Assembly: GCA_002789955.1 (NCBI GenBank)
Contig: PFUG01000565.1
Location: forward strand, 1-38,589
DNA length: 38,589 nucleotides
Source of the DNA: Deltaproteobacteria bacterium CG_4_9_14_3_um_filter_63_12
GTDB lineage: Bacteria; Myxococcota_A; Bradymonadia; UBA4248; UM-FILTER-63-12
Direction of reading: 5' to 3'
Below, in pieces: positions 18,801-26,272 of this stretch. The notes below the pieces were generated by a model. That model saw only the letters and a list, made by a program, of their open reading frames with translations. It searched no databases and was not told the origin of the DNA. Positions within the stretch are counted from its first letter, which is position 1, and each line of letters starts with the position of its first letter. The position numbers and the translations under genes are program-made.

Positions 18801-21800
18801 CCCAGCCAGCCAAGTGCTGGAGCCCATCTACGAGAACCTCGCCGAGTGGCAAAAGCTGGTCGACCTTCTCGAGCTGCAGCTCCTGGATACCCAAGATCCG
18901 CCTGCACGGGTGGACTTGCTCAAGCGGGTTGCTTTGCTTCGCCAAACCCAGATCTCTGATGCCGATGGGGCATTCGAAGCATGGGCAAGGGCGATGAGGC
19001 TCGAACCCCAAGACGACTTCAGGCAGCAACTCGAAGATTTAGCAGTAGTGACCGGGGACTACCAAAAGCTGGCCGACGTCTTCAAGGAGGTTCTCCCGCT
19101 CATCTACGATCCAGTCCGGATGGTCTCGCTCCAGCTGCGGATCGCCGGGATTTGTCTGGAGAGATTGGAGGACGAAGCCGAGGCGGAGTCCTTCTATCTG
19201 CGTGCTCTGGAGGTGCAAGAGGACAACGACAGTGCACTCAAGGCGCTCGAGGCGCTCTACAGCCGCCAAGGGCAATGGGTTTCACTGCTGGGCATCCTGG
19301 AGCGACAGCTCGACACCATCAGTGACAGCTTGGATCGCAAGCCGATCATGTTTAGGGTCGCACAGATCCAAGAGGACATGCTCGAGGACGCCGAGAGCGC
19401 CATCGTCAGCTACATGCGCATCGTCGACATCGATGAGGCCAACATCGACGCCCTCGACGCGCTCAAACGGCTATACCGAAGCCAAGAGCGTTGGATCGAT
19501 TTGGTCGAGCTCCTCAATCACGAGCTCAATTTTGCGCAGTCTGCGGACTCCATCATCAGCATCAAGTTTGAGCTCGCAAAGGTCTATGAAGAGCAGCTCA
19601 ACGAGGATGTTCAGGCCGTAAACACCTACAGAGAAGTATTGGAGATCGAGCGGGCCCATCCCGAGACGATCGCCGCTCTCGAAGCGATGTTCGATAGCCA
19701 GCGTGAAGCGCTGACCATCGCCGAAGTGCTGGAGCCGATATACCGTTCCGCCCAATCTTGGGAGAAGTTGGTCAGAGCCATCGAGGTACGCGTCGAGAAC
19801 AGCTTCGATGAGACCGAAAAGAGCGAACGACTCTCCGAAGTGATGACCCTTTGGGAAGAGAAGCTGGCTCGTCGGGACAAAGCGTTCGAAATCGCAGGTC
19901 GTCTCTTCCTTGCAAAGCCATCCAATCCGAACGCTCAGGTTGAACTGAAGCGACTCGCCATCACGCTCAACGAAGTTGAGGCGTGGGCGAACCTCTTTGC
20001 TGAAGCGCTCAAGAGCGATCAGCTCTTCGACTTCTCAGAGCGCAAGCCGATCATGCTCGAGTTGGCGGAGATCCAGGCCGAACGCCTCAACCAACACGAG
20101 GAGGCTCGCAAGACTCTGGAAGACGTGCTGCTGGAGGAGCCCTCCGATGCGACCGCCCTCGATCGACTCGAGTGGTCATACAATCAGTTGGGAGAATGGG
20201 CGCTGCTGATTCAGCACTACAACCGAGTCGTCGAGCTCAGCGTGGACGCCGACGAGCGGATCGCTCTTCTCTTCAAGATCTCGCTGATCAACGAGGAGAT
20301 CTTGAACGAGCCAGAGGCCGCCATCGAGGCTTACCAACGAGTGCTCGAGGTCCAAACCGAGAACATGGATGCCATCCGTGCGCTCGAGAGGATGTATCGT
20401 CAGAGCCGCCTCTTCAGCGATCTTGCGCAGCTGTATCGACGTGAGATGGACTTTACGCTGGAGCCCGACCAAGTGGTCGAGTTGCACCACAAGTTGGGCA
20501 CCGTCCTCAACAATGAGCTCAACGAGATCGCAGACGCCATCGACAGCTATAGGATGGCCCTCGAGGTCAAGCCCGAACACCCGGCTAGTCGACGCTCACT
20601 GGAATCGATGCTTCGCGAGCTCAAAGCAGCGGATGAGGACGATCGACGTCACCAGTTGCAAATTGCCCTGCTCTTGGAGCCCCTCTATGACGATGCCGAT
20701 TGGCTGAAGCTCGTCGATGTCTATGAGGTCCAGCTCGAGCACATCGAGGATGCGCTGAGCCGTGTGGCGATCATGACGAAGGAGGCGAAGCTCTACGAAG
20801 AGCACGATCGCACTCCCGAGCGAGCATTCCGGGCGTATGCACGGGCCTTCGAGGAGAATCCAACCAGCAGTGATGTTCGCGCTGAGCTCGAACGGCTCGC
20901 CGAGGGCATGGACACCTGGTCCGAGCTGGTTCCCATCTACCTCAGGGGCATCGAACGGTGTGAGGATGAACATGAGTTGGTCAACATCCTGCTCCGTATC
21001 GCACAGCTCAACGAAGAGGAGATTGGTGACACAGAGAACGCGATTCTTTGTTACCAGCAGATCTTGGATCACGAACCAAGCCATGCGGTGACCCTCGAGG
21101 CGTTGGAGCGGCTTTACTTGCAGACGCGTCAGTTCAAAGAACTCGTGGGCGTGCTCAGCACCAAAGCGGACAACCTCACGGACATTTGGGAGCGCAAAGA
21201 CGCTTACTATCGGGTCGCGGATATCTGGGAAGAGATGCTGGAATCGCCGAACGAAGCGATTCAAACCTATCGCACGATCCTCGACATCGACGACGAAGAC
21301 GAAACCGCTCTCGAGGCCCTCGAGCGCCTCTACCTGCTAACCCAGGATTGGGTCTCGTTGGTTGGGATCTACCGTCAGAAGATCGAGCTCGCTGAGGACG
21401 ACGACGACCGAGTTCGTCTGCAGTTTGCGATGGCGTCGCTCTACGACGAACACATCGAAGACCCCAACGAAGCCATCGAGTCCTATCGAGCCATCCTCTC
21501 GGATCATCCGAAAGACATGCGCGCCGTCGAGTCTCTCGACCGGCTCTACTATCAGCAGGAGATGTGGGTCGATCTTCTCGATATCCTCAGCCTCGAGCTC
21601 GATATCGCCAACGGAGACGCGAACGAAGAGCTCATCAACCGAACTGAGTTCCGAATCGGAAGACTGCTCGAGACTCAGCTGGACGATGTTTCCCGCGCAA
21701 TCGGTCACTATGAGACGATCCTACAGCGAGACCCGCAGCACCCCGAAGCCTTCGACTGCCTCGAGCAATTGTTGCAAAACGAGACCTATCGGAGTCAAGC

Positions 21801-24696
21801 GGCTGGCGTCTTGGAGCCGCTGTACCAGGAACTGGGCCACTGGGACCGCCTGGTCGACCTGTACGAGATCAAGCTCGAGCAGATCTCCGACCCCTTCGAC
21901 CGTCGAGAACTGATGCTGCAGACGGCACAGATTCAAGAGGAGAAGCTCGAGAATCTGCAGATGGCATTCATGTTGTTGGGCCGCGCAACTCGAGAGCATG
22001 CCAACGACGAGACCGTGGTCGACGAATTCGAACGGCTCGCGGGATTGCTGGGCGCCTGGGAGGAGTACGTTGCGGTCTATGAGGAGCTGATCGACGGCTG
22101 CACGGATCCGAATCTCCTTCTGATTCTGTCGCTGCGATGCGCACGGCAGTACGAAGAGCATCTAAACGACCAGAAGAGCGCCATCTCCAAGTACCAACGG
22201 GTCCTCGAGATCGATGAGTTCCACATGGATGCCCTCTCGAACCTTGATCGACTCTACCAGATGGCCGAGCGGTGGGATGATCTGGCGAGCGTTCTCGAGC
22301 GGCGCATCGAGGTCGATGGCAATCGCGACAACATTCTGATGTTCCGATACCAATTGGGATATCTGAAAGAGAACGTGTTCGAGGACCTGCGGGGGGCGAT
22401 CGACAACTACCGGCAGATCCTCTGGGATGAGCCGCGCCACGAGGATGCACTCGAGGCACTCGAACGCTTGGTAAGCTTCGAAGAACACCGACTCGAGATC
22501 GCCGAGGTGCTCGAGCCGCTGTTCCTGCAATCGGAGGACTGGGGCAAGCTGTTCGCCCTGCTCGGGCTCAAGCTCGAGGTCACCGAGGACCCAACGGATC
22601 GTGCGAATCTCCTTCGACGACTCGGCCGAATCGCCAAAGACAATCTCCAAGACGCTGATCGCGCCTTCGAGGCCTACACGATGGCTCTGGAGATCGACGC
22701 TGAGGACCCCAGCCTCATCATCGAGCTCGAGGGCTTGGCAGAGGCATTGGGCAACTGGAGCCAATTAGCTCAAGCCCTCGACCAAGCCAGTGCGAAGATT
22801 ACCGACCCCATCAATCAGAAGGACCTCAACCTCAAGATCGCAAAGATTTTTGTGGACCGCCTTGGAGACGCCGAAGCTGCGGAGAAGAAGTACCAGCAAG
22901 TACTCCAGGCCGAGCCGGATGATCTCGAGGCGCTGCGCCAACTCGAGCGCATCTACGAGACCCTCGGACGGTGGGACAGACTCCTCGAGATTTTCAAGAG
23001 CCGAATCCAACTCACCTACGATGAGGATGTCCGCAAGGAGATGCTCTACCGATGTGCTGACGTCGCACTGAACACGATTCGAGACGACGACAAAGGAATT
23101 GAGTTCCTCGAGCAAATCCTCGAACTCGATGACACCGAGACGGCGGCGCTCGACGCGCTCGACCAGCTCTTCGAGCAAAAGGGACGATGGGCCGAATTGG
23201 TGGGCATCCTCGAGCGAAAAGTCGAGATGTCTATGGAAGGCGGGGAGATGCTCGCCATCCACATCCGCATCGGACAGATCGCCGGCAACATGCTGAACAA
23301 TTCCGAGCGAGCGATCGAGGCGTTCCATAGCGCTCTCGACTTCGATGGGATGAATCTCGAGATTCTCCAAGCGCTCGAGCAGCTCTACGTCTCCACTGAG
23401 CGATGGAGCGACTTGCAGCAGATTCTTATGCGTGAGCTCGGCTCGGTCACCTCGAACGAGCAACGACTCATGCTGCACATGAAATGCGCAGCGCTCGCCG
23501 AGGCGAAGTTCAGCGACAGCGCGACAGCCATCGAGAATCTCCAGCAAGTCTTGATGATTGAGCCGTCCAACGACGACGCTCTCTCAGAGTTGGAACGCAT
23601 TTACGCCGATGAGGGACGCTTCGACGACTTGATTGCGGTTCTCAACCGACAGAAGGAGATCGTACAGAGCACTGAAGAGCAGATTGCGCTCAACATCCGG
23701 ATCGCGCAAGTCGCGGGAACCCATCTCGGCGACCATAGGACTGCCATCCAGAGTCTGCGGGATGTCCTCGCAATCCAGCCTGACAATGTCCAGGCAATCG
23801 GAGTTCTGGCTGGCCTCTATCAGCAGATCGGAGACTTTAGTTCCGCACTCGAGCTCCTCAATGACCAGCTGCAGTACGCTGAGAACGTCGAGCAGAGCTC
23901 TCAAGTACTGGTGAAGATCGGAACCATTCTAATGCAGCCAGGTGGTGATGAGACCCAGGCAGAAGAGGCGTTTGTTCAAGCTCTTCAGCAGGATGGCTCA
24001 AATGCCGAGGCAATCCAGGCCCTCTTGACGCTCTACGAAGCTCGCGGAGATCACGCCAATCGTTTGCGGGTTCTGGAGTACAGGGTTGCCACCCTCGAAG
24101 CACCGGAAGAGCGCAGGGCGCTGTTGATCGAGATCGCAACCACCGCCAAGACGGAACTCGGTGACTTTGCCACTGCTGCTCGCACCCTCGAGCAGGTCTT
24201 CCAGCACAGCCCGGAGGACATCGAGATCGCCGAGCAGCTTCTCGATGCGTACATCAAGAGCGACAACATAGCGAAGGCTCAGCCACTACTCGCGGACCTG
24301 ATCACCAAACTCGAGGAAGCACGCCAAGTCAAAAGGTTGCCACCTTTCCATCACATGAAAGGACAGTTGGCGCTCAAGGCCGGTGATGAGGCTGCAGCTC
24401 TCGAGTCGTTCCAAGCGGCCTATGCGATCAACGCGACCTATCTTCCGAATCTCCTCGACCTCGGCAAGTACTACTACAACAAAGAGGAGTGGCCCGAGGC
24501 CCTAAAGATCTTCCAAACCATGTTGCTCCACCAGATGAACATCTCGGATCAGGCGATGAAGGTGGACATCTTCTATCACCTTGGGATGGTGCGTATGCAC
24601 AGTGGAGACCCAAGGCGAGCACGCGACATGTTCAACCGAGCCCTCTCGATTCAGCCTGACCACGCTCCGAGCATGGCCGCAGTGGAAGCTCTCTAG
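12877..24696 (+). CDS. Giant tetratricopeptide-repeat protein (3,939 residues)
   Basis: One uninterrupted frame of 11.8 kb. Apart from a low-complexity hinge at residues 213-307, the chain is helical repeats throughout. A unit of roughly 70-75 residues recurs perhaps fifty times, each with two TPR-like hairpins: a first helix of the form RIAxIxExxLxDxxxAI, then YxxVLxxDPxxxxALxALERLY, then WxxLxxILxRK. The last 120 residues are classical TPR. There is no signal peptide and no membrane helix, so it should be a cytoplasmic, very acidic, superhelical scaffold of over 400 kDa that binds several partners. The frame is open back to 12676, but the ATG at 12877 with GAGG at 12868-12871 starts a TPR helix directly, while the upstream 67 codons have no repeat character. 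A terminator follows. Function is unknown; assembly or signalling scaffold is inference. Confidence 0.95.
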   Translation: MEREVQAYRQALIANPNDADAFGKLEAVYVESGSWKELVELFSSHEGLADWARLVDILNEMTDRAEKKSLKSDLMLAGALIWEKKLSRLDQAMVLYQKAFKTFPANTPALNGARNIYRQQKNWKMVMTLYHLQLKVTKDDKSQAAIYLEIAELYLKEIQDQQQGMQFLEKAMDLDPDNEAALELLESSGEAKGEPAADVDMLIEAVAEEAEEAVAEEAVAEEAVAEEAVAEDVVAEEAVAEDAVAEEAVAEDAVAEEAVAEEAVAEEAVAEDAVAEDAVAEDAVAEDAVAEEAVAEEAVAEEAVAEEAEEAAAKEPQAVAPPTPPARTAKRKPWEDEIDRIVAEGEAANDKNIAGARYIDAAERSMQRDGNYPRIPQFIERALELAGDRVEVLKVAANYYREKEQWSKAADLLSKLSEATTSTSAKIDVLGDLAQIYDLHLDNNVRAASIAAELLELDPTHPGALKAAEAQYSASGDWESLVKLYDKALKKMRQKPGEVDLLVGLATMVWKRIGDIDRAEGYYKRLKLADSKNRAMLDFYVTYYREKDDAKRLLTALQHLKAVEESPERQLAIAFQMAEVAEDKLDNPEKAIDVWKQLLRTETNLRPARKALAKLYEKTRKWNALLELIKEDINDLDEDEVEAKVELYQSVVEIYRDQLRLDVMVINTYNSILEVDPENNEAIAALAERYEKANRWNDLLGILTRKAESTTNVAEAVDIYWRIADLWRNKLGNTRNAISSFEKIVELDETHAESIKELRAIYEQRSSWAELFDILGKEAKLYEGDARVELLERQADIAEKRLRDQDKAIVAWEAVANATSAPIPALEKLEALYLKSEDHKSLVGVYERMLQHTEGESQIEVLDKFAQLYVDHLEDEEKAVGLWRQMIPIEGGQAAAFPKITEIYINDENWTALIELYSEAGLYEELYDILEGAAQDLFDSDEQVELYLKVAEIAESKLRDDDKVVAAYEAILGIDGTHVETARAVLAYYIKSNDAAKQTEANQIILAWTSDETEAFDLMREIGRLYQEDLSDLPHAFEWFGKAVRKRPSDEELRTHFQDLAVEAKLQTKLVEVYTDITQSGEVIDDETIHALWRTMARVSQNDLEDHEQAVSYWARLLEVDDDPEAIDALETLYEQLEEWEKLLSILERKEAQASSDSERIRLSFKRAEILVVNLERYEEAAKNYVGVLDVDPQNVEAIRGLKSIYSRKEDWTSLAEILQRELDLIAEDRPKILVELGDVYLHRLEEIDSAIDFYSQLLDDQENNSAAVERLETLLDFEEHRHRVARLLEPVYRAGKDWEGLARNLEIRMEELSDPLDRCALLWELFELRENNIADAKAAFDTVVRIFNENHHDERAWDEIERLAADVDAWPRVAELYEKHYPEDVGADPVDFLLLRRLATIYETRLENDESARKGWELILRQEEEDLEAISHLEAIYKRAGASQELVTLLEHKASLSSTPDDERKALYFEVARILEDVLGEPTRSVEAYRQVLLVDGAEATALEALERLYQQEEAWDDLVELLRQELTILDSPAKILDVRFKLGSVLEEQKQDLEGAIEAYHEVLVEEPTHSGARSASEALLVRLADEEGHEAAELRTSLTGVLESIYVDESHHEKLVGVLKIRLKDSQETLERFELNTRIARLLRDQLGDNEGAFDTFKSAIEEDLDNAELREEIETLASVLQRWSEVIELYTRCVTSIEDGLLRREVQIRIAQIHERELSEDEAAIKAYNAVLELDESDREALDSLERLHEQQANWSELVIVMSKKADLEVGDLRVELLRKVALIQDDALGHASESIRTYQDILQQVEGDAAALTALERLYLSTENWPELINIYSEMSRLAEDGLRRRELYFKMSQIFEEMLEEPGEAILLYHQALDLDPADSEALNALDRLYLQQDRHADLAEILQRKLDLVESDEERNEIEYRLGQLYQVHLLGIERAIEFYRSILEREPSHQAALEALEGLLEDEMHRFPASQVLEPIYENLAEWQKLVDLLELQLLDTQDPPARVDLLKRVALLRQTQISDADGAFEAWARAMRLEPQDDFRQQLEDLAVVTGDYQKLADVFKEVLPLIYDPVRMVSLQLRIAGICLERLEDEAEAESFYLRALEVQEDNDSALKALEALYSRQGQWVSLLGILERQLDTISDSLDRKPIMFRVAQIQEDMLEDAESAIVSYMRIVDIDEANIDALDALKRLYRSQERWIDLVELLNHELNFAQSADSIISIKFELAKVYEEQLNEDVQAVNTYREVLEIERAHPETIAALEAMFDSQREALTIAEVLEPIYRSAQSWEKLVRAIEVRVENSFDETEKSERLSEVMTLWEEKLARRDKAFEIAGRLFLAKPSNPNAQVELKRLAITLNEVEAWANLFAEALKSDQLFDFSERKPIMLELAEIQAERLNQHEEARKTLEDVLLEEPSDATALDRLEWSYNQLGEWALLIQHYNRVVELSVDADERIALLFKISLINEEILNEPEAAIEAYQRVLEVQTENMDAIRALERMYRQSRLFSDLAQLYRREMDFTLEPDQVVELHHKLGTVLNNELNEIADAIDSYRMALEVKPEHPASRRSLESMLRELKAADEDDRRHQLQIALLLEPLYDDADWLKLVDVYEVQLEHIEDALSRVAIMTKEAKLYEEHDRTPERAFRAYARAFEENPTSSDVRAELERLAEGMDTWSELVPIYLRGIERCEDEHELVNILLRIAQLNEEEIGDTENAILCYQQILDHEPSHAVTLEALERLYLQTRQFKELVGVLSTKADNLTDIWERKDAYYRVADIWEEMLESPNEAIQTYRTILDIDDEDETALEALERLYLLTQDWVSLVGIYRQKIELAEDDDDRVRLQFAMASLYDEHIEDPNEAIESYRAILSDHPKDMRAVESLDRLYYQQEMWVDLLDILSLELDIANGDANEELINRTEFRIGRLLETQLDDVSRAIGHYETILQRDPQHPEAFDCLEQLLQNETYRSQAAGVLEPLYQELGHWDRLVDLYEIKLEQISDPFDRRELMLQTAQIQEEKLENLQMAFMLLGRATREHANDETVVDEFERLAGLLGAWEEYVAVYEELIDGCTDPNLLLILSLRCARQYEEHLNDQKSAISKYQRVLEIDEFHMDALSNLDRLYQMAERWDDLASVLERRIEVDGNRDNILMFRYQLGYLKENVFEDLRGAIDNYRQILWDEPRHEDALEALERLVSFEEHRLEIAEVLEPLFLQSEDWGKLFALLGLKLEVTEDPTDRANLLRRLGRIAKDNLQDADRAFEAYTMALEIDAEDPSLIIELEGLAEALGNWSQLAQALDQASAKITDPINQKDLNLKIAKIFVDRLGDAEAAEKKYQQVLQAEPDDLEALRQLERIYETLGRWDRLLEIFKSRIQLTYDEDVRKEMLYRCADVALNTIRDDDKGIEFLEQILELDDTETAALDALDQLFEQKGRWAELVGILERKVEMSMEGGEMLAIHIRIGQIAGNMLNNSERAIEAFHSALDFDGMNLEILQALEQLYVSTERWSDLQQILMRELGSVTSNEQRLMLHMKCAALAEAKFSDSATAIENLQQVLMIEPSNDDALSELERIYADEGRFDDLIAVLNRQKEIVQSTEEQIALNIRIAQVAGTHLGDHRTAIQSLRDVLAIQPDNVQAIGVLAGLYQQIGDFSSALELLNDQLQYAENVEQSSQVLVKIGTILMQPGGDETQAEEAFVQALQQDGSNAEAIQALLTLYEARGDHANRLRVLEYRVATLEAPEERRALLIEIATTAKTELGDFATAARTLEQVFQHSPEDIEIAEQLLDAYIKSDNIAKAQPLLADLITKLEEARQVKRLPPFHHMKGQLALKAGDEAAALESFQAAYAINATYLPNLLDLGKYYYNKEEWPEALKIFQTMLLHQMNISDQAMKVDIFYHLGMVRMHSGDPRRARDMFNRALSIQPDHAPSMAAVEAL
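13513..13797 (+). repeat. 15-base tandem repeat coding a Glu/Asp-variable hinge, 19 copies
   Basis: Nineteen head-to-tail copies of gcggtcgccgagga[a/c], coding AVAE plus Glu or Asp. The copies are identical except for the last base and one gcg-to-gtg change in copy 5. The final residue runs EEEDEDEDEEEDDDDEEEE. The near identity shows recent slippage or unequal exchange. The product is a long acidic helix or flexible spacer in the giant TPR protein at residues 213-307. Confidence 0.97.
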
Positions 24697-24715
24697 CACC
24701 TAGAGACAACAATAG

Positions 24716-24754
24716 AAGTGCTGATCGCCGGCGGGCGGTCAGCACTTTCCTTTG
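24716..24754 (+). terminator. Hairpin terminator after the giant TPR gene
   Basis: AAGTGCTGATCGCC at 24716-24729 pairs with GGCGGTCAGCACTT at 24734-24747 (14 pairs, one G-T) around a four-base loop, followed by TCCTTTGCT. The T-tract is interrupted, so strength is uncertain. Confidence 0.8.
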
Positions 24755-24793
24755 CTGTGTGTGGGGGTTGTCGAAGTGGGCGACGCCACACTC

Positions 24794-24979
24794 TCAAAAG
24801 CGCAGACCCCATTCGCCACGGAACCGCAGCCACTTGTAGCCAAGATATGCTGTTGCCCCAAGGCCAACGATGCCCACCCATGGGGAGACGAAGGCAAAGA
24901 GGATGACGGTCCCAGTCCCCGCCGCAGCGGTCGCGAGACCCTTGTTTCTAGCCTTCTGTACAGTGAGCGACCGTGACAT
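24794..24979 (-). CDS. 61-residue two-helix membrane protein
   Basis: A short protein with a basic N-terminus (MSRSLTVQKARNKG), two hydrophobic stretches at about 15-32 and 34-48 separated by a Pro-Trp turn, and a basic/aromatic tail (YKWLRFRGEWGLRF). The ATG at 24979 has GAGGAA six bases upstream on the minus strand, which with the sensible membrane topology supports a real gene. It should form a membrane hairpin with both ends inside. It is convergent with the giant TPR gene and shares the terminator region, and divergent from psd. No family is recognised. Confidence 0.7.
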   Translation of the reverse strand: MSRSLTVQKARNKGLATAAAGTGTVILFAFVSPWVGIVGLGATAYLGYKWLRFRGEWGLRF

Positions 24980-25142
24980 AGGTTTCCTCGATTTCCTTTG
25001 CTGGCCAGAGTCAGCTTAGTTTGCCACCAAGAACAAGATCACATCCTCGAGGACTGTGGTCAATATTCCTGCCGGCTTCCGTTCCAAACCTCAATGCCAA
25101 ATAACCCTCCAAGACGCCATCCTCGAACGGTGGTGGCTTGCA

Positions 25143-25161
25143 TGCGCAAGGGACTTGCGCA
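25143..25161. promoter_or_regulatory. Perfect palindrome upstream of psd
   Basis: TGCGCAAG at 25143-25150, GGA, CTTGCGCA at 25154-25161. The 8+8 symmetry with a 3-base centre is typical of a dimeric repressor site. It ends 53 bases before the psd start. Confidence 0.5.
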
Positions 25162-25214
25162 AAAGAGTCTGGGCATTTCTGGGCTTGAGGCTGCAAATCT
25201 ACGTGGTTGTTATC

Positions 25215-26057
25215 ATGTCTATGTTTGACCAATTCATGAATCGAATTCCGTCGGCCGGGCTCAGTCGCGCGTTTGGCGCCGTCTCGAGTGTGGAGTTCCC
25301 TACTCCAATTCAGGGCCACCTCAATCAACTCTACGCCAAGCTCATGGGCGTGAACGTAGAAGAGTCTGAGCGATCCCCAAAGGTGTACAAAAGCCTCAAC
25401 GCATTTTTCACGCGGAAGCTGAGAGAGGACGCTCGCCCAATTGACGAACACCCTGCCGGAATGTGCTGCCCGGTGGATGGTCACCTCTCCGAATTTGGGC
25501 CCCTGAATGACGGGACATTGGTACAAGCCAAAGGGCTCAACTACTCCCTTGTCGACCTCCTTTCAGCCGCTCCAGAGACCAAGCGATTCCGCAGCGCCAG
25601 CTACGCGACCCTCTATCTGTCGCCACGGGACTACCACCGAATTCACTCGCCAGTCGCAGGTCTCGTACGGAGCATGAACTACTCGCCGGGACATCTATTT
25701 CCGGTAAACAGGCTGGGCGTTCGCTATATCGACGACCTCTTTCCGCGAAACGAACGTCTCACCACCTTCATCGAGACGAACGCGGGAAACATGGTTGGCG
25801 TCGTCAAGGTCGGAGCCACTTGCGTCGGCCGCATCAGTGTCGCCTACGACCCATTCGTGACCAATCGAGCAAGAGCGCGACAGCCATTTCGTCAGACCTA
25901 TGAGCACACCGAAATCGGCTGCGGTGACCTGCTAGGAATGTTCAACCTCGGGAGCACCGTGGTTCTGGTGATCGAAGGTGAAAACTTCGAGTTTTCGCCT
26001 GGTCTCGCCGTCGGACAAGAAGTGCGGCTAGGAGTGGCATTGGGCGATTGGCGCTGA
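25215..26057 (+). CDS. psd: Phosphatidylserine decarboxylase proenzyme
   Basis: A 280-residue proenzyme that makes phosphatidylethanolamine from phosphatidylserine at the inner membrane. The self-cleavage site LGST is at 245-248; Ser247 becomes the pyruvoyl group of the alpha chain. The catalytic partners Asp88 (PVDG) and His144 (DYHRIHSPV) are in place, so the autocatalytic triad is complete. The frame stays open back to 25056, but the ATG at 25215 gives the length and N-terminus usual for type I enzymes, while the upstream part overlaps a palindromic control site. The ribosome-binding site is weak, and a second ATG at 25221 is possible. No phosphatidylserine synthase gene is in the window. 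Confidence 0.96.
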   Translation: MSMFDQFMNRIPSAGLSRAFGAVSSVEFPTPIQGHLNQLYAKLMGVNVEESERSPKVYKSLNAFFTRKLREDARPIDEHPAGMCCPVDGHLSEFGPLNDGTLVQAKGLNYSLVDLLSAAPETKRFRSASYATLYLSPRDYHRIHSPVAGLVRSMNYSPGHLFPVNRLGVRYIDDLFPRNERLTTFIETNAGNMVGVVKVGATCVGRISVAYDPFVTNRARARQPFRQTYEHTEIGCGDLLGMFNLGSTVVLVIEGENFEFSPGLAVGQEVRLGVALGDWR

Positions 26058-26073
26058 GCTGTTGCACATCGGT

Positions 26074-26088
26074 TTCACATCCTGTGAA
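26074..26088. promoter_or_regulatory. Short palindrome between psd and the methyltransferase gene
   Basis: TTCACA, TCC, TGTGAA: a perfect 6+6 inverted repeat 17 bases after the psd stop. No T-tract follows, so an operator is more likely than a terminator. The rest of this 215-base gap shows nothing clear. Confidence 0.3.
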
Positions 26089-26272
26089 TTCGGTCATCTT
26101 CGGTTCGAACGTGACCCGACCCACAGAAAGCGCGACACCGCGTGGCCTTTTCGGTATCGTCCGGCGTCGTGCTGCTGCTTGTTACCTCCACCTGTGTGGT
26201 CTATGATGGCTCCTCTTCAGCACGCGTTGGGCCCGACGCAACCACGCCCCAATCAACTGGATTTGCTGGTCA

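Noticed and set aside
25056-25214. N-terminal extension of phosphatidylserine decarboxylase
   Set aside because: The 53 extra residues do not match the family and the frame runs through a perfect palindrome; the ATG at 25215 gives the normal length.
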